A stretch of DNA of 40,801 bases from DATAWZ01 sp036266975 (GCA_036266975.1 DATAWZ010000225.1:1-40801); one strand, 5' to 3'; positions 17,079 through 25,843 are shown, counted from the first letter of the stretch. A program made the numbers and translations. Notes: generated by a model from the sequence alone, not told the origin.

Positions 17079-17560
17079 GCCGCCCGCCCCTGTGACTCCT
17101 GCGGCGAGCCCGTGGCGCGCAGCGGCTCGTCGGCCTCCTCACCCTCGTCGTTGTAGGCGACGCTGAAACCGATGTCGTACTGAGGCTGCTCGGCTTCGGC
17201 CGCGCGGCGGTTGTCCACGCCCAGCGGCTGGACCATCATCGCACGGATGCCTTCCTTCTCGGGCTCCTCACGCCGGCCCTTGCCCCAGCCGATCTCCCGC
17301 CGGTAGCTGCCCAGCAACCCGCGCTCGATCAGCTCCGCCTCGTTCCTGTAGATCGAGTTGCGGCCCACCGGAGTGGTCTGCGGTGCGACGAACAGCGCGT
17401 CGGTCGGGCACCAGGCCTCGCACATGAAGCAGGTCTGGCAGTCGGCCTGACGCTCGATCACCGGCAGCCGATCCTCGCCGTGCTCAAAGACGTTGGTCGG
17501 GCAGACGCGAATGCAGGCGTCGCACTTGATGCAACGGCTCTCTGAGACCAGCTCGATCAC
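17075..17560 (-). CDS. 2x[4Fe-4S] ferredoxin-type subunit, copy 2
   Basis: 161 aa from the GTG at 17560, which overlaps the flavoprotein stop as GTGA. Cluster motifs CIKCDACIRVCP (~9) and CQTCFMCEAWCP (~42) are complete, and the shared tail LLGSYRREIGWGKGRREEP follows. The C-terminal ~60 residues are acidic, low in complexity and differ from copies 1 and 3. It is the partner of the flavoprotein at 17557-19221 and is itself coupled to the permease gene, linking the redox pair to transport on one transcript. Confidence 0.87.
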   Translation of the reverse strand: MIELVSESRCIKCDACIRVCPTNVFEHGEDRLPVIERQADCQTCFMCEAWCPTDALFVAPQTTPVGRNSIYRNEAELIERGLLGSYRREIGWGKGRREEPEKEGIRAMMVQPLGVDNRRAAEAEQPQYDIGFSVAYNDEGEEADEPLRATGSPQESQGRAA

Positions 17561-19221
17561 GTGGCCACCTCCAAGCTGCTGTAGGGGCGCTCCGGGTCCA
17601 GGCCGTTCCACACCGCAGTCAAGCCGCCCACAACGCGACGCTGTTGCTGGGAGGGATCCAGCTGCGGGTGGTCGGCGCGCTTGTGCATGCCGCGGGTCTC
17701 GGTCCGCTCGTTGGCCGCGTTGTACATCCAGCGGGCGTGGGCAACCATCGCTGCTGCCTCACGGGCGCGGAACAGTGCGGTGGCGGAAGCCTCGCCAGAG
17801 GGCGGGTAGCCGTCGCCACCGCGCAGGCCTGTCTCGACCCGGTTCCACAGGTCCTCGAGGTTCGTCAGCGACTGCTTCAGCGCGTCCCTGGTGCGAAAGT
17901 AGTTCTTGTCGTAGGGGTGGACCTCGTCCTGCACCGCCGTGGTGACCAGCGCTGCGGTCAACTCGCGGTCAACGCCGGCGGTTGGGTTCAGCCCGGCAAC
18001 GCCGATCGGTTCGCCCGTGGAGGCGCCGCGCTCTGCCTTGGCGTAGGCGGCAGCGCCCTCACCAGCCCAGCTTCCCGAGGACAGCGCCCAGGCGGAGTTG
18101 TGGCTACCACCGCCGGTGAAGCCACCGCAGATCAACTCGCGGGTGGCGGCATCGCCCGCCGCGAAGAGGCCCGGCACCGTGGTAGCGCAGTAATTGTCGG
18201 TCAGGCGCAGGCCACCAGTGCCGCGCACGGTGCCCTCGAGGCGAAGGGTCACCGGGAAGCGCTGGGTGAAGGGATTGATCCCCTCACGGTCAAAGGGCAG
18301 GAAGAAGTTCGGCTGCGCGTCCCGCAGGGCGCCCTCGATCTGCGACGGGGCCTGATCGAGCTGGGCGTAGACCGGCCCGATCAGCAGCGACTTGGCGATC
18401 ACGCTGCGGCCGCGCTGGGCGCCGGCGCCTTCAAGCAGGCCCTCGTCCGTATAGAAGGTCGCGAACCTGTAGAAGGCGGTCTTGGTGACGGTTGAGAACG
18501 TCGGGGAAATCGCGTAGGAGTTGGAAAACTCCATGCCGGAGAACTCGGCGCCGGCCTCGGCCGCCATCAGCGAGCCGTCACCGGTCAGCACATCGCAGCC
18601 GAGGCCGCCCGACAGGAAGGCGCAGCCCCCGGTGGCGACGACCACGGCGCCCGCGTGGACGGTCCAGGCGTCACCCTGCTGGCGGCGCACACCGCGGGCG
18701 CCGGTGACCCCACCGTCGCTGCCCTGCAGCAGCTCCAGCGCTGGCGACTGGTCCAGGATGCGGACCCTGGAGCGGACCACCTGCTTGCGCATGCGGCGCA
18801 TGTACTCGGGGCCCTGGACCCCGCGGCGCACCTGCTTACCGTCGGCGGTGACCGGAAACGGGTACCCCCACTCGGCCAGCCGGTTCATCTGCTCATAGGT
18901 CTTGTCAAGCACGCGGTGCATCCAGCGGCGGTCGACCAGCCAGCCGCCGAGCCCCTCACGGCTCTGGATCGCTTCCTCGCGGGCGTCCGCGTCCGGCTCG
19001 ACGTACCAGACGCCGGTGCCGCCGCTGGCGGTGGCACCGGACGTGCCGCAGTAACCCTTGTCGACGAGAACGACGGAGGCGCCGCTCTCGGCGGCGCTGA
19101 TCGCAGCCCAGCACCCGGCCGGGCCGCCACCGACCACGAGGACGTCCGCCGTCGCGCAGACGCCGTTGTTGTTCGCGGCCAGCTCGGGACGTGCGGCGGC
19201 GATCGACTTGGTGTTGGTCAT
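17557..19221 (-). CDS. FAD-dependent oxidoreductase, fumarate reductase/AprA-like flavoprotein, copy 2
   Basis: 554 aa. LVVGGGPAGCWAAISAAESG (~28) binds FAD; DKGYCGTSG, GDGSLMAAEAGAEFSGMEF (~219), GTVRGTGGLRLTDNYCATTV and GLFAAGDAATRELICGGFTG continue the FAD_binding_2 pattern. The C-terminus carries WMYNAANERTETRGMHKRAD as in copy 1. It is intact, unlike copy 3, and coupled to its ferredoxin. Predicted soluble cytoplasmic catalytic subunit of a two-subunit redox enzyme. It is the closest of the three to the importer genes and therefore the best candidate for acting on the imported substrate. Confidence 0.8.
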   Translation of the reverse strand: MTNTKSIAAARPELAANNNGVCATADVLVVGGGPAGCWAAISAAESGASVVLVDKGYCGTSGATASGGTGVWYVEPDADAREEAIQSREGLGGWLVDRRWMHRVLDKTYEQMNRLAEWGYPFPVTADGKQVRRGVQGPEYMRRMRKQVVRSRVRILDQSPALELLQGSDGGVTGARGVRRQQGDAWTVHAGAVVVATGGCAFLSGGLGCDVLTGDGSLMAAEAGAEFSGMEFSNSYAISPTFSTVTKTAFYRFATFYTDEGLLEGAGAQRGRSVIAKSLLIGPVYAQLDQAPSQIEGALRDAQPNFFLPFDREGINPFTQRFPVTLRLEGTVRGTGGLRLTDNYCATTVPGLFAAGDAATRELICGGFTGGGSHNSAWALSSGSWAGEGAAAYAKAERGASTGEPIGVAGLNPTAGVDRELTAALVTTAVQDEVHPYDKNYFRTRDALKQSLTNLEDLWNRVETGLRGGDGYPPSGEASATALFRAREAAAMVAHARWMYNAANERTETRGMHKRADHPQLDPSQQQRRVVGGLTAVWNGLDPERPYSSLEVAT

Positions 19222-19255
19222 CTTTTCCTTCGTCTCGCTTTGTAAATCAGACTGC

Positions 19256-21021
19256 TCATGCGGCCTTGGCGGCGTATTCGAAGTCCGGTACCACCGGGTC
19301 CTCGATCTCCGCGAAGGAGACCTGGGGGTCGTCCACGCCGTGGACGAGGACCCGGTGGCGCTGGCCCGGGTCCAGCCCGGTGAAGTCCTCGCGCACGTGC
19401 ATCGCCCTGCTCTCCCTACGGGCCGCCGCGGACAGGTACGCCCAACGGCCGGAGGCGATCATCGCGACGGTCTCCCGCGCCCAGACCTGCTCGCGGCCGT
19501 CCGCGCCGATCAGGCCGGAGCAGGCTGCCTGCCACAGCGCGTCGAGCTCCCGCAGCGACCGGTCCAGCTTGGCGGCCGAGCGAAGCCCGTTCTTAGCCGG
19601 CGGGTTGAGTTCCGCCTGCACGCCCTCGGTGAGCTCGCGCCAGGAGCCGGAGGGCAGCGCCGACCCGGTCGGCCGCAGGCCGGCGCGGCCAGTTGAGGTC
19701 AGTCCGACGAAGGGCGTGGCCGAGGCTGCCCGCGTACGGTCGCCGGCCCCATCGGTACCGGTGGTATCCGAGCGCCGCGCGAGAGCGTGCGCGGCCGCCG
19801 CTCGCCCAGACCAGGTTCCCGACGAGATCGTCCAGGCCGCGTTCGGCGCTCCCGCTCCGCTTGACCCGCCGACGATCGCCTCCCGTGAGGCGGTGTCACC
19901 CGCTACCCACAGCCCCGGAACGCCCGTCCAGCAGGTGTCGTCGACGACGCGCACGCCGCCGGTGCCGCGAACGGTGCCCTCGTTAACGAGCTCGACCTCG
20001 TAGCGGTCACGGAACGGGTCGATTCCGAGCCGGTCGAGCGTGATGAAGAAATTGGGCATCTGCGCGCGCATGCCCTCGCGAGCCTCCGGCGGCGCAAGAT
20101 CCAGGCGCTGAAAGACCGGCCCCTGAAGGTGGGCGCGGATCAGCGCCGCCTTCTGGCCGCTGCCGGCGGCGCCGCGGGGAATGCCGGGCGCGGGCCCAGC
20201 TGCCGCGAGACCGCCGACAAGCCCGCCACCGGCACCGCCTGCGCCCGCCGCGCCGCTCCAACCAGACTGCACGACGTTGCCGTCAGCGTCATAGAAGGTG
20301 GAGACCATGTTGAACCCGTTCTTGTCCATCGACGAGCCCTTGGGCACGATGCCGTAGTAGTTGGAAAACTCCATCCCAGACAGGGACACGCCCACCTCGG
20401 CGGCCATCAGGTACCCGTCGCCCGTGTTGACGTTGGAGCCGAGCCGCTCTTCCAGGCGCAACCACCGGTGGCGAGGATCACCGCGCCGGCCCGGATCCGC
20501 CATGGCCGGCCCTTCTGCCGCTGGACGCCGGCGGCGCCGACGACCGCACCGTCAGGGTCTACCAACAACTCCAGCGCGGGCGAGTGATCCAGGATCCGAA
20601 CCCCAGAGTGGGACACGCGCCGGCGCATCTCCCGCAGGTAGACCGGGCCCTGGCAGAGCCGGGCGCCCGGGCTCGTCATACGGCGGAAGATCCCACCAGC
20701 GGGATAACCATGGGTGAGGCCGAGCTCCGGCCAACGCCGCCAGGTCTCCTCCAGCAGCGAGAGCATCCAGGAGCGCTCGGAGAGGTTGCCTCCAACTGCG
20801 TCCCGCTCGATGATCGCCTCCGCGCGCTTGGCCGGCTCGACCCACCAGTGACCGACGGTCGCGGCCGGCGCGACGCCACTTGAGCCGCACATGCCCTTGT
20901 CGACCAAGGTCACGCGCGCCCCCTCGGACCGGGCGGTGAGCGCCGCCCAGGTCGCCGCAGGACCGCCGCCGATCACCAGCACGTCGGTGTCCAACTCCAA
21001 TGGCTCGGTCGCGGTGCTCAC
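19256..21021 (-). pseudogene. FAD-dependent oxidoreductase, AprA-like flavoprotein, copy 3, frameshifted
   Basis: GTG at 21021 overlaps the ferredoxin stop (GTGA). The N-terminal part reads LVIGGGPAATWAALTA, DKGMCGSSG, ILDHSPALELL and AVILATGGCAWKSG. The frame then shifts at about 20447, and RLGSNVNTGDGYLMAAEVG, GTVRGTGGVRVVDDTCWTGV and MHVREDFTGLDPGQRHR continue to the stop. Alignment with copies 1 and 2 (FLSGILG / FLSGGLG at this point) shows one base, or four, missing. Both halves are otherwise well conserved, so the event is recent or a read error. A Gly/Ala-rich insertion (~20150-20280) is unique to this copy. Restored length would be ~588 aa. It probably paired with the ferredoxin at 21018. 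Confidence 0.75.
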
Positions 21022-21407
21022 CCGATCACGTGCGGCTTGACGTCGCTGTCGGGCTGGTCCAACAGCCGTGGGCCGACGGTCGCGAGCTCGACAAGCTGCT
21101 CGTGTGTCGTGGGCGACTGCAGACCATCGCCCCACCCGAGCCGATGGCGGAAGCTGCCGAGATAGCCGTTTGCCTTCAGACGTGTGAGATCCAGGTGGAC
21201 GCTGTCGGCGGGCGCCGGCTCCCGCAGCGGCGCCACGTACATGGCGTCATCGGGGCAGTGGATCTCGCACATGAAGCACGTCTGGCACACGTCCTGGCGC
21301 GCGATCTTCGGGGGGGCGCCCGGTAACTGCTCAAAGACGTCGGTCGGGCAGACGCGGATGCAGATGTTGCAACGGGTGCAGCGCTCGCTGTCGATCAGCT
21401 CGATCAC
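21018..21407 (-). CDS. 2x[4Fe-4S] ferredoxin-type subunit, copy 3
   Basis: 129 aa, GTG start. CTRCNICIRVCP (~9) and CQTCFMCEIHCP (~43) bind two [4Fe-4S] clusters, followed by the shared tail YLGSFRHRLGWGDG. It is the first gene of the large minus-strand operon and precedes its flavoprotein, the reverse of the order in pairs 1 and 2. The start lies only ~5 nt from the predicted transcription start, implying a nearly leaderless message. Confidence 0.87.
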   Translation of the reverse strand: MIELIDSERCTRCNICIRVCPTDVFEQLPGAPPKIARQDVCQTCFMCEIHCPDDAMYVAPLREPAPADSVHLDLTRLKANGYLGSFRHRLGWGDGLQSPTTHEQLVELATVGPRLLDQPDSDVKPHVIG

Positions 21408-21418
21408 CGAACCTTTTA

Positions 21419-21447
21419 TACATAAAGTCGATCGATTTAGTGCTCAA
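21419..21447 (-). promoter_or_regulatory. Promoter of the 10-kb importer/redox operon with overlapping palindrome
   Basis: On the minus strand TTGAGC (21447-21442), 17-bp spacer, TATGTA (21424-21419), then TATAAAA, is the most AT-rich spot in the region. The spacer contains TAAAGTCGATCGATTTA (21423-21439), a palindrome apart from one extra G, a likely operator for the LuxR-type regulator or an unlinked factor. The GTG of the first gene is at 21407. Confidence 0.6.
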
Positions 21448-21562
21448 TAGCCGTCGATGAGTACCCACCCGGGTAACGGCCACCGCGACGCGCGGCGCGC
21501 TACGGGCTCGCGATATCCATCAGAGGAGCACGCGATGCGCCGATGGTCTCGTCCTGAGCGAG

Positions 21563-22771
21563 CTACACGCGCAGCGCCTCGGTGGGGCTCAGGCGCGCGG
21601 CCTTGGCCGCCGGGTAGAGCCCGGCGAGCGCGCCGATCACCAGCCCGGCCGTGGGCGCGCCGATCAGCGCGTAGAGCGGGACGACGAACGGCTGCTTCTG
21701 GGCCAGGCAGGAGAGCTCGGTCGCGCCGATACCGACGGCCAGCCCGGCGATCCCGCCGAGTGCGGCGAGCAGTGCGGACTCGGTCAGGAACTGGGCGCTG
21801 ATGTGTCGCCGGGTGGCGCCGAGCGCGCGCCGCAGCCCGATCTCCCCGCGCCGCTCGAGCACCGAGATCACCATGATGTTGGCGATCCCGATCGCGCCGA
21901 CGAGCAGCGCGACGGCGCCCAGCCCGAGCAGCAGCGTGGTGAACTGGCCCTTGGCCGCGGCCCGCGCCTGCAGCGCGTCGGTTGGTCGGGTGACCGCGAC
22001 GCCGCTGGCGTCCTGCGGGTCGGCGGTGGGCGCGAGCAGGCCCGAGACCCCGGTGACGTCGTCGACGTCGGCGCGCACGTAGATCTCCGCCGGGCTGGGC
22101 GCCAGCCGGAAGAACTGCTCGGCGACGGGCAGCGAGACGAACGCCGTCGAGTCCAGGCTCGAGTCGAGCACCACCGGCCGCAGGACGCCGATCACCGCGA
22201 ACCAGCGGTTGCCGATGTACACCATCACGCCACCGCCGACGTGCGCGATCTGCAGGACCTGGGCGGCGTCGGCGCCGAGCACGACCTCGGGGTAGCGGTC
22301 GCTGACCGCGTTCAGGAAGTGCCCGGAGGCCATCCTCGTGCCGAGCACGCGGGGAAGGTCGTCGCCGGCGGCGTCGACACCGAGCCCCCCGGTCTGCCCG
22401 GCCGGCACGAACGGGTTGCGCAGGACGACGAGGTTGTCGACCGGGTAGACGGCGACGTCGTCCTGCACGCCGCCCATGTGGTCGATCATCGGCACCGCGG
22501 TGGAGGGGAGCACCGCGTCCGAGCCCAGGAAGTCGCTGCCCGGCGCGGCCGTGAGCAGGTTGGTGCCCAGGGCGTCGATCGTGGCCAGCAGGTTGGCCTG
22601 GCTGGAGGAGGAGACGCCGACGACGGCGACCATCGCGCCGATTCCGATCGCGATGCCGAGCGCGGAGAGCGCCGCTCGCAACCGCCGCGTGCGCAGCCCC
22701 TGCAGGGCGACGCCGAGCAGCTCGTGGGGCGCGAGACGGGCCCGCGGCCGCGGCGCGGCGGCGACGCTCAT
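21563..22771 (-). CDS. MacB/FtsX-type ABC transporter permease
   Basis: 402 aa. The N-terminal membrane helix in ALSALGIAIGIGAMVAVVGV is followed by a large extracytoplasmic MacB-core domain. The C-terminal half has three helices and the FtsX signature IANIMVISVLERRGEIGLRR, then ALGATRRHISAQFLTES, with PTEALRV at the end. Such permeases do not translocate through a pore but drive export of peptides, antibiotics or envelope components with a periplasmic adaptor. The ATG at 22771 overlaps the ATPase stop. Its adaptor gene survives only as a fragment (23463). Confidence 0.9.
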   Translation of the reverse strand: MSVAAAPRPRARLAPHELLGVALQGLRTRRLRAALSALGIAIGIGAMVAVVGVSSSSQANLLATIDALGTNLLTAAPGSDFLGSDAVLPSTAVPMIDHMGGVQDDVAVYPVDNLVVLRNPFVPAGQTGGLGVDAAGDDLPRVLGTRMASGHFLNAVSDRYPEVVLGADAAQVLQIAHVGGGVMVYIGNRWFAVIGVLRPVVLDSSLDSTAFVSLPVAEQFFRLAPSPAEIYVRADVDDVTGVSGLLAPTADPQDASGVAVTRPTDALQARAAAKGQFTTLLLGLGAVALLVGAIGIANIMVISVLERRGEIGLRRALGATRRHISAQFLTESALLAALGGIAGLAVGIGATELSCLAQKQPFVVPLYALIGAPTAGLVIGALAGLYPAAKAARLSPTEALRV

Positions 22772-23466
22772 GCGCGCTGGTCCCCGACGACCTCGCCGTC
22801 GCGCATCTGGATCCGGCGATCGAAGCTCGCGGCGATGTGCTCGTCGTGGGTGATCAGCACCAGCGTCGCGCCGTCGCGGGCCAGCCCGTGCAGCAGCTCG
22901 ATGACCTCGCCGCCCGAGCGCGAGTCCAGGTTGCCGGTCGGCTCGTCGGCGAGGATGATCGACGGACGCTTGGCCAGCGCGCGGGCGATCGCGACGCGTT
23001 GGCGCTCGCCGCCGGAGAGCTCGGTGGGCCGGTGGGTCAGCCGGTGGTGCAGGCCGACGCGCTCGAGCGCCTGCTGCGCGGCCCGGCGCCGCTCCTTGAG
23101 CGGTTGCCCGGTGTACAGCGCGCCGCCGGCGACGTTGTCCAGGGCGCTCATCCCGTCCTGCAGGTGAAAGCTCTGAAAGACGAAGCCGATCTCGTGGGCG
23201 CGCAGGCCGGCGAGGTCGCGGTCGGAGGCCTGGCCGACGTCCTGCCCGGCGAGCAGCACCCGGCCGCCCGTCGGTCGCTCGAGCGTGCCGAGGATCGTCA
23301 GCATCGTCGTCTTGCCCGACCCCGACGGGCCGACGACCGCGACGCGATCGCCGCGCGGGATCTCGACGCTCACCCCGCGCAGCGCGGCCACGCCGCCGGG
23401 ATAGGTCTTCTCGACGCGTTCGAGCGCCAACGCGGCCTGGCCCTGCTCGCGCGGGGAGGTGCTCAT
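22768..23466 (-). CDS. MacB/LolD-type ABC transporter ATPase
   Basis: 232 aa. Walker A GPSGSGKTT (~44), Q-loop FVFQSFHL, signature LSGGERQRVAIARALA (~142), Walker B IILADEPTGNLD (~166) and H-loop ITHDEH are intact. The PTGNLDS sequence is the hallmark of the MacB/LolD/FtsE group. ATG 23466 overlaps the stop of the adaptor remnant, so the order adaptor-ATPase-permease was an ordinary MacAB-type operon before truncation. Confidence 0.92.
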   Translation of the reverse strand: MSTSPREQGQAALALERVEKTYPGGVAALRGVSVEIPRGDRVAVVGPSGSGKTTMLTILGTLERPTGGRVLLAGQDVGQASDRDLAGLRAHEIGFVFQSFHLQDGMSALDNVAGGALYTGQPLKERRRAAQQALERVGLHHRLTHRPTELSGGERQRVAIARALAKRPSIILADEPTGNLDSRSGGEVIELLHGLARDGATLVLITHDEHIAASFDRRIQMRDGEVVGDQRA

Positions 23467-23545
23467 CCCTGCGAGTCCGTGACCAGCAGGCCCGGGGCGA
23501 TGTCCGCGCCGGAGATCTGCACGTAACCGGCGGCGAACAGCCCGG
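23463..23545 (-). pseudogene. C-terminal remnant of an HlyD/MacA-like adaptor
   Basis: Only the last ~27 codons remain, ending TGLFAAGYVQISGADIAPG, then LLVTDSQG, the kind of final beta-strand seen in membrane-fusion/efflux adaptor proteins. The stop overlaps the ATPase ATG. Upstream of about 23545 the minus strand is antisense to a histidine kinase fragment, so the 5' part of the adaptor gene is missing. Confidence 0.55.
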
Positions 23546-23549
23546 TGGC

Positions 23550-23870
23550 CTGATCGACAACGCGGTCCGGTACAACGACCCCGCCGGGCGCGTCGAGATC
23601 CGCACCGGCGCGACCAACGGACACGCGCTGCTGTCGGTCGCCAACACCGGGCCGCTCGTCCCCGCGGATGAGCTCGAGCGGCTGTTCGAGCCCTTCCAGC
23701 GGCTCGGCGGCCGGCGGACCGCCGCCGCCGACGGCCATCACGGCCTGGGCTTGTCGATCGTGCGCGCCATCGCCACCGCCCACGGCGCGGCGCTGAGCGC
23801 CGAGCCCCGTCTCGCGGGCGGGCTCGTGGTGACGGTCAGCTTCGCGGGCCGAGAATCAGGCCCGCGGTAG
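23550..23870 (+). pseudogene. C-terminal catalytic fragment of a sensor histidine kinase
   Basis: From LIDNAVRYND (N box) the frame runs through VANTGPLVPADELERLFEPF (F box) and HHGLGLSIVRAIATAHG (G2 box) to a stop at 23868: the final ~106 residues of the HATPase_c domain. The sensor, membrane, HAMP and phosphoacceptor His parts are absent. The expected residue before LIDN is missing, placing the break at about 23545, exactly where the adaptor gene on the other strand also breaks. It cannot be a working kinase. Confidence 0.8.
23843..23866. terminator. Bidirectional stem-loop between convergent genes
   Basis: CGCGGGCC (23843-23850), loop GAGAATCA, GGCCCGCG (23859-23866): a perfect 8-bp GC stem overlapping the kinase stop and 16 nt from the end of the convergent Ig-like gene. 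Confidence 0.55.
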
Positions 23871-23882
23871 CCCGTCGCACCG

Positions 23883-24860
23883 CTACGTGATCGCCTTGTG
23901 GGCGCGCTCAGGGGCGAGCGCCGCGTTCCCGCTGAACGTGACCTCGAGCTCGCCCTTGCTCGCGCGCGTGGCGAGGCGCCCGGCGAAGGTGCACTTGCCC
24001 CTGAGATCGAGGGTCTGCGGGCCGGCAAGCGTGGCCTTGCCGGACCGCAGGCGGATCCTCACGCTGCCGTGGCACCCCTCCGCGGCGGTCACGTGCTTGG
24101 GCAGTACGACGCTCCCGGAGACCGCCAGGGACTTCGCGCTCCTCGCTTTGGCTCGAACGCGGAGCCTCGCGGCCAACCGGTCGATCTTCACCCGCGCGGA
24201 GACCTGCCCGTCCTGCCCGTTCTGGGCAGCCGCCACGACGATCATCGTGTCCGTGCCCGGGTCGGCCCCTTCGGGGTGGTACACACACGTGAAGGGCGCC
24301 GTCCGCTCCGTGCAGATCGTTCGGCCGTCGAGTGTCACCTTCACCGCGACCACCGAGGAGCTCCCCGGGATCACGGTCGGGGTCAGGTCCACGGTCTTCA
24401 GGCCCTTGGCCGCCGCGGTCAGGAAGCGAGCCGGCAGCGACACTCTCGGAGGGGTCGAGGAGCCGACGGTCGCCGTCGTGGAGACCGTGGTCGTCGTGGT
24501 CGTCGTCCCGCCGACGCCCGTCTGCGTGTTCGTGCTCGTCTGGGTTCCGGTGCCCGTGCCCGTGTTCGTTGCGCTCTGGCTCGGCGCGACCACGTCCACG
24601 GTCTCCGACGCCGTCGTCGTCTGCCCGGCCTCGTTGGTCGCGATCGCTTCGAGCGTGGCCGTCTGGCCGATGAGCGAGTCGGGCGGCGTCCAGGAGGATT
24701 CGTAGGGCGCGGGCCCGATCGTCCCGAGGTCAGTGCCGTTCGCCTGCAAGTCGACCGAGGTGACGCCGAAGGTGTCACTCGCGAGCGCGAGCAGCTCGTT
24801 CGGCTGGCCGGCGATGAGCGTGTCACTCGAATCCGGCGTGCAGGCAGTGAACGGCCGGCG
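23883..24860 (-). pseudogene. Ig-like, Thr-rich surface protein fragment lacking its 5' end
   Basis: The open frame (FTACTPDSSDTLIAGQPNEL...) holds a bacterial Ig-like domain with VTSVDLQANGTDLGTIGPAP and TATLEAIATNEAGQTTTASE, typical of secreted glycanases. A Thr/Gly-rich linker of TGTGTGTQTSTNTQTG type follows, then a C-terminal beta-rich domain with CxxC-like cysteines. No start codon or signal peptide precedes it: upstream of ~24860 lies the stop of the GH16 gene in another frame. It is either the C-terminal half of that glycanase, separated by a 1-nt frameshift, or a truncated separate gene joined here. Confidence 0.55.
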
Positions 24861-24865
24861 GCGAG

Positions 24866-25843
24866 CTACTTCCAGACGCGCACGTACTCGATCGACGTGG
24901 TCGCCGGCAGCGGCGTGGTCGCGGGGTTGAACGCGTTGCCGCTGATGCCGAGCGCCTGCGTGAGCGCGACGAAGAAGGGCTGGTTGAACGGCTCGGGGCT
25001 CTCCAGGCCGTTGTCGGGCACGTAGTTGTCGACCAGGCAGGTGTTGCCGTTGATGGTGATCGTGAAGGTCCCCGGGCTCCACACCACCGCGTAGTCGTTG
25101 TACTGCGAGAGCGAGATGTGGCAGCTCGCCGAGGTCACCTCGTTGGTGTTGGTCGACGGGTTGACCGTCGAGGCGCTGTAGTCGTAGTGGATGTAGGGGA
25201 TGTCCAGCGAGGAGTAGTCGCTGTAGAACTCCGAGAAGTCGACCTCGCCGGACTGCGGCCAGGCGCCGTAGAGGGTGTCGTTGACCGGCCACAGCCAGAG
25301 CGTCTCCTGCAGCCCCTTGGCCGTCGTCTGCGGCAGCAGCGCGCGCACCTCAAAGCGCCCGTAGGTCTGGCTGAAGGTGTGGTAGGTGCTCACCATCCCG
25401 GCGGTGTACTGGGTGGGGAGCAGGCCGCAGAGGAAGGGCGACGCCGCCTTTCTGACCGTCAGGTGCAGCGCGCCGCCCGACACCGAGATGTTGTTGGGCG
25501 AGTTCTCGTAGCAGGCCTCGTCCCCCAGCGGACCGGTGGTGTACCCGCTGGTCGCGGTGACCTGCGGCACCCAGACCGCGGTGTTCAGCGCGCCCGAGTC
25601 GCCGGTCGACGCGTTGAACTCGTCGTCGAAGGTGCAGCTCCACGCGCCGCCGCCGGGCTTGGCCGTCGGGGGTAGCTCGCCGCCACAGGTCGGCTGGGCG
25701 GTCGTGGCGGTGCGCAGCGAGACCACGCGCGCGCGGTGCGCGCGGGCCCGGTGCGAGGAGCTCGCGAGCGCCGGCGCCGATCCGGCCAGGAGCAGGACGA
25801 GCGCGCCCAGGGCGGCGCGGGAGGTCATTCGCAGCATCCTCAT
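24866..25843 (-). CDS. Secreted GH16-family glycoside hydrolase (beta-glucanase-like)
   Basis: 325 aa. Signal peptide MRMLRMTSRAALGALVLLLA, then SAPALA with a likely cleavage after ALA. The GH16 catalytic signature E-x-D-x2-E is present as GEVDFSEF near residue 192, with the nucleophile and acid/base glutamates. CTFDDEFN opens the domain and SIEYVRVWK closes it, as in most GH16 enzymes. It would cut beta-1,3/1,4-linked glucans outside the cell. The stop at 24866 follows directly after the domain; whether the Ig-like ORF downstream was once part of it is open. Confidence 0.88.
   Translation of the reverse strand: MRMLRMTSRAALGALVLLLAGSAPALASSSHRARAHRARVVSLRTATTAQPTCGGELPPTAKPGGGAWSCTFDDEFNASTGDSGALNTAVWVPQVTATSGYTTGPLGDEACYENSPNNISVSGGALHLTVRKAASPFLCGLLPTQYTAGMVSTYHTFSQTYGRFEVRALLPQTTAKGLQETLWLWPVNDTLYGAWPQSGEVDFSEFYSDYSSLDIPYIHYDYSASTVNPSTNTNEVTSASCHISLSQYNDYAVVWSPGTFTITINGNTCLVDNYVPDNGLESPEPFNQPFFVALTQALGISGNAFNPATTPLPATTSIEYVRVWK

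Noticed and set aside
21563..23647. A 694-residue minus-strand frame that would make the ABC permease twice its usual length
   Set aside because: The extra N-terminal part is an Arg-rich shadow of the ATPase gene; the permease start at 22771 overlaps the ATPase stop.
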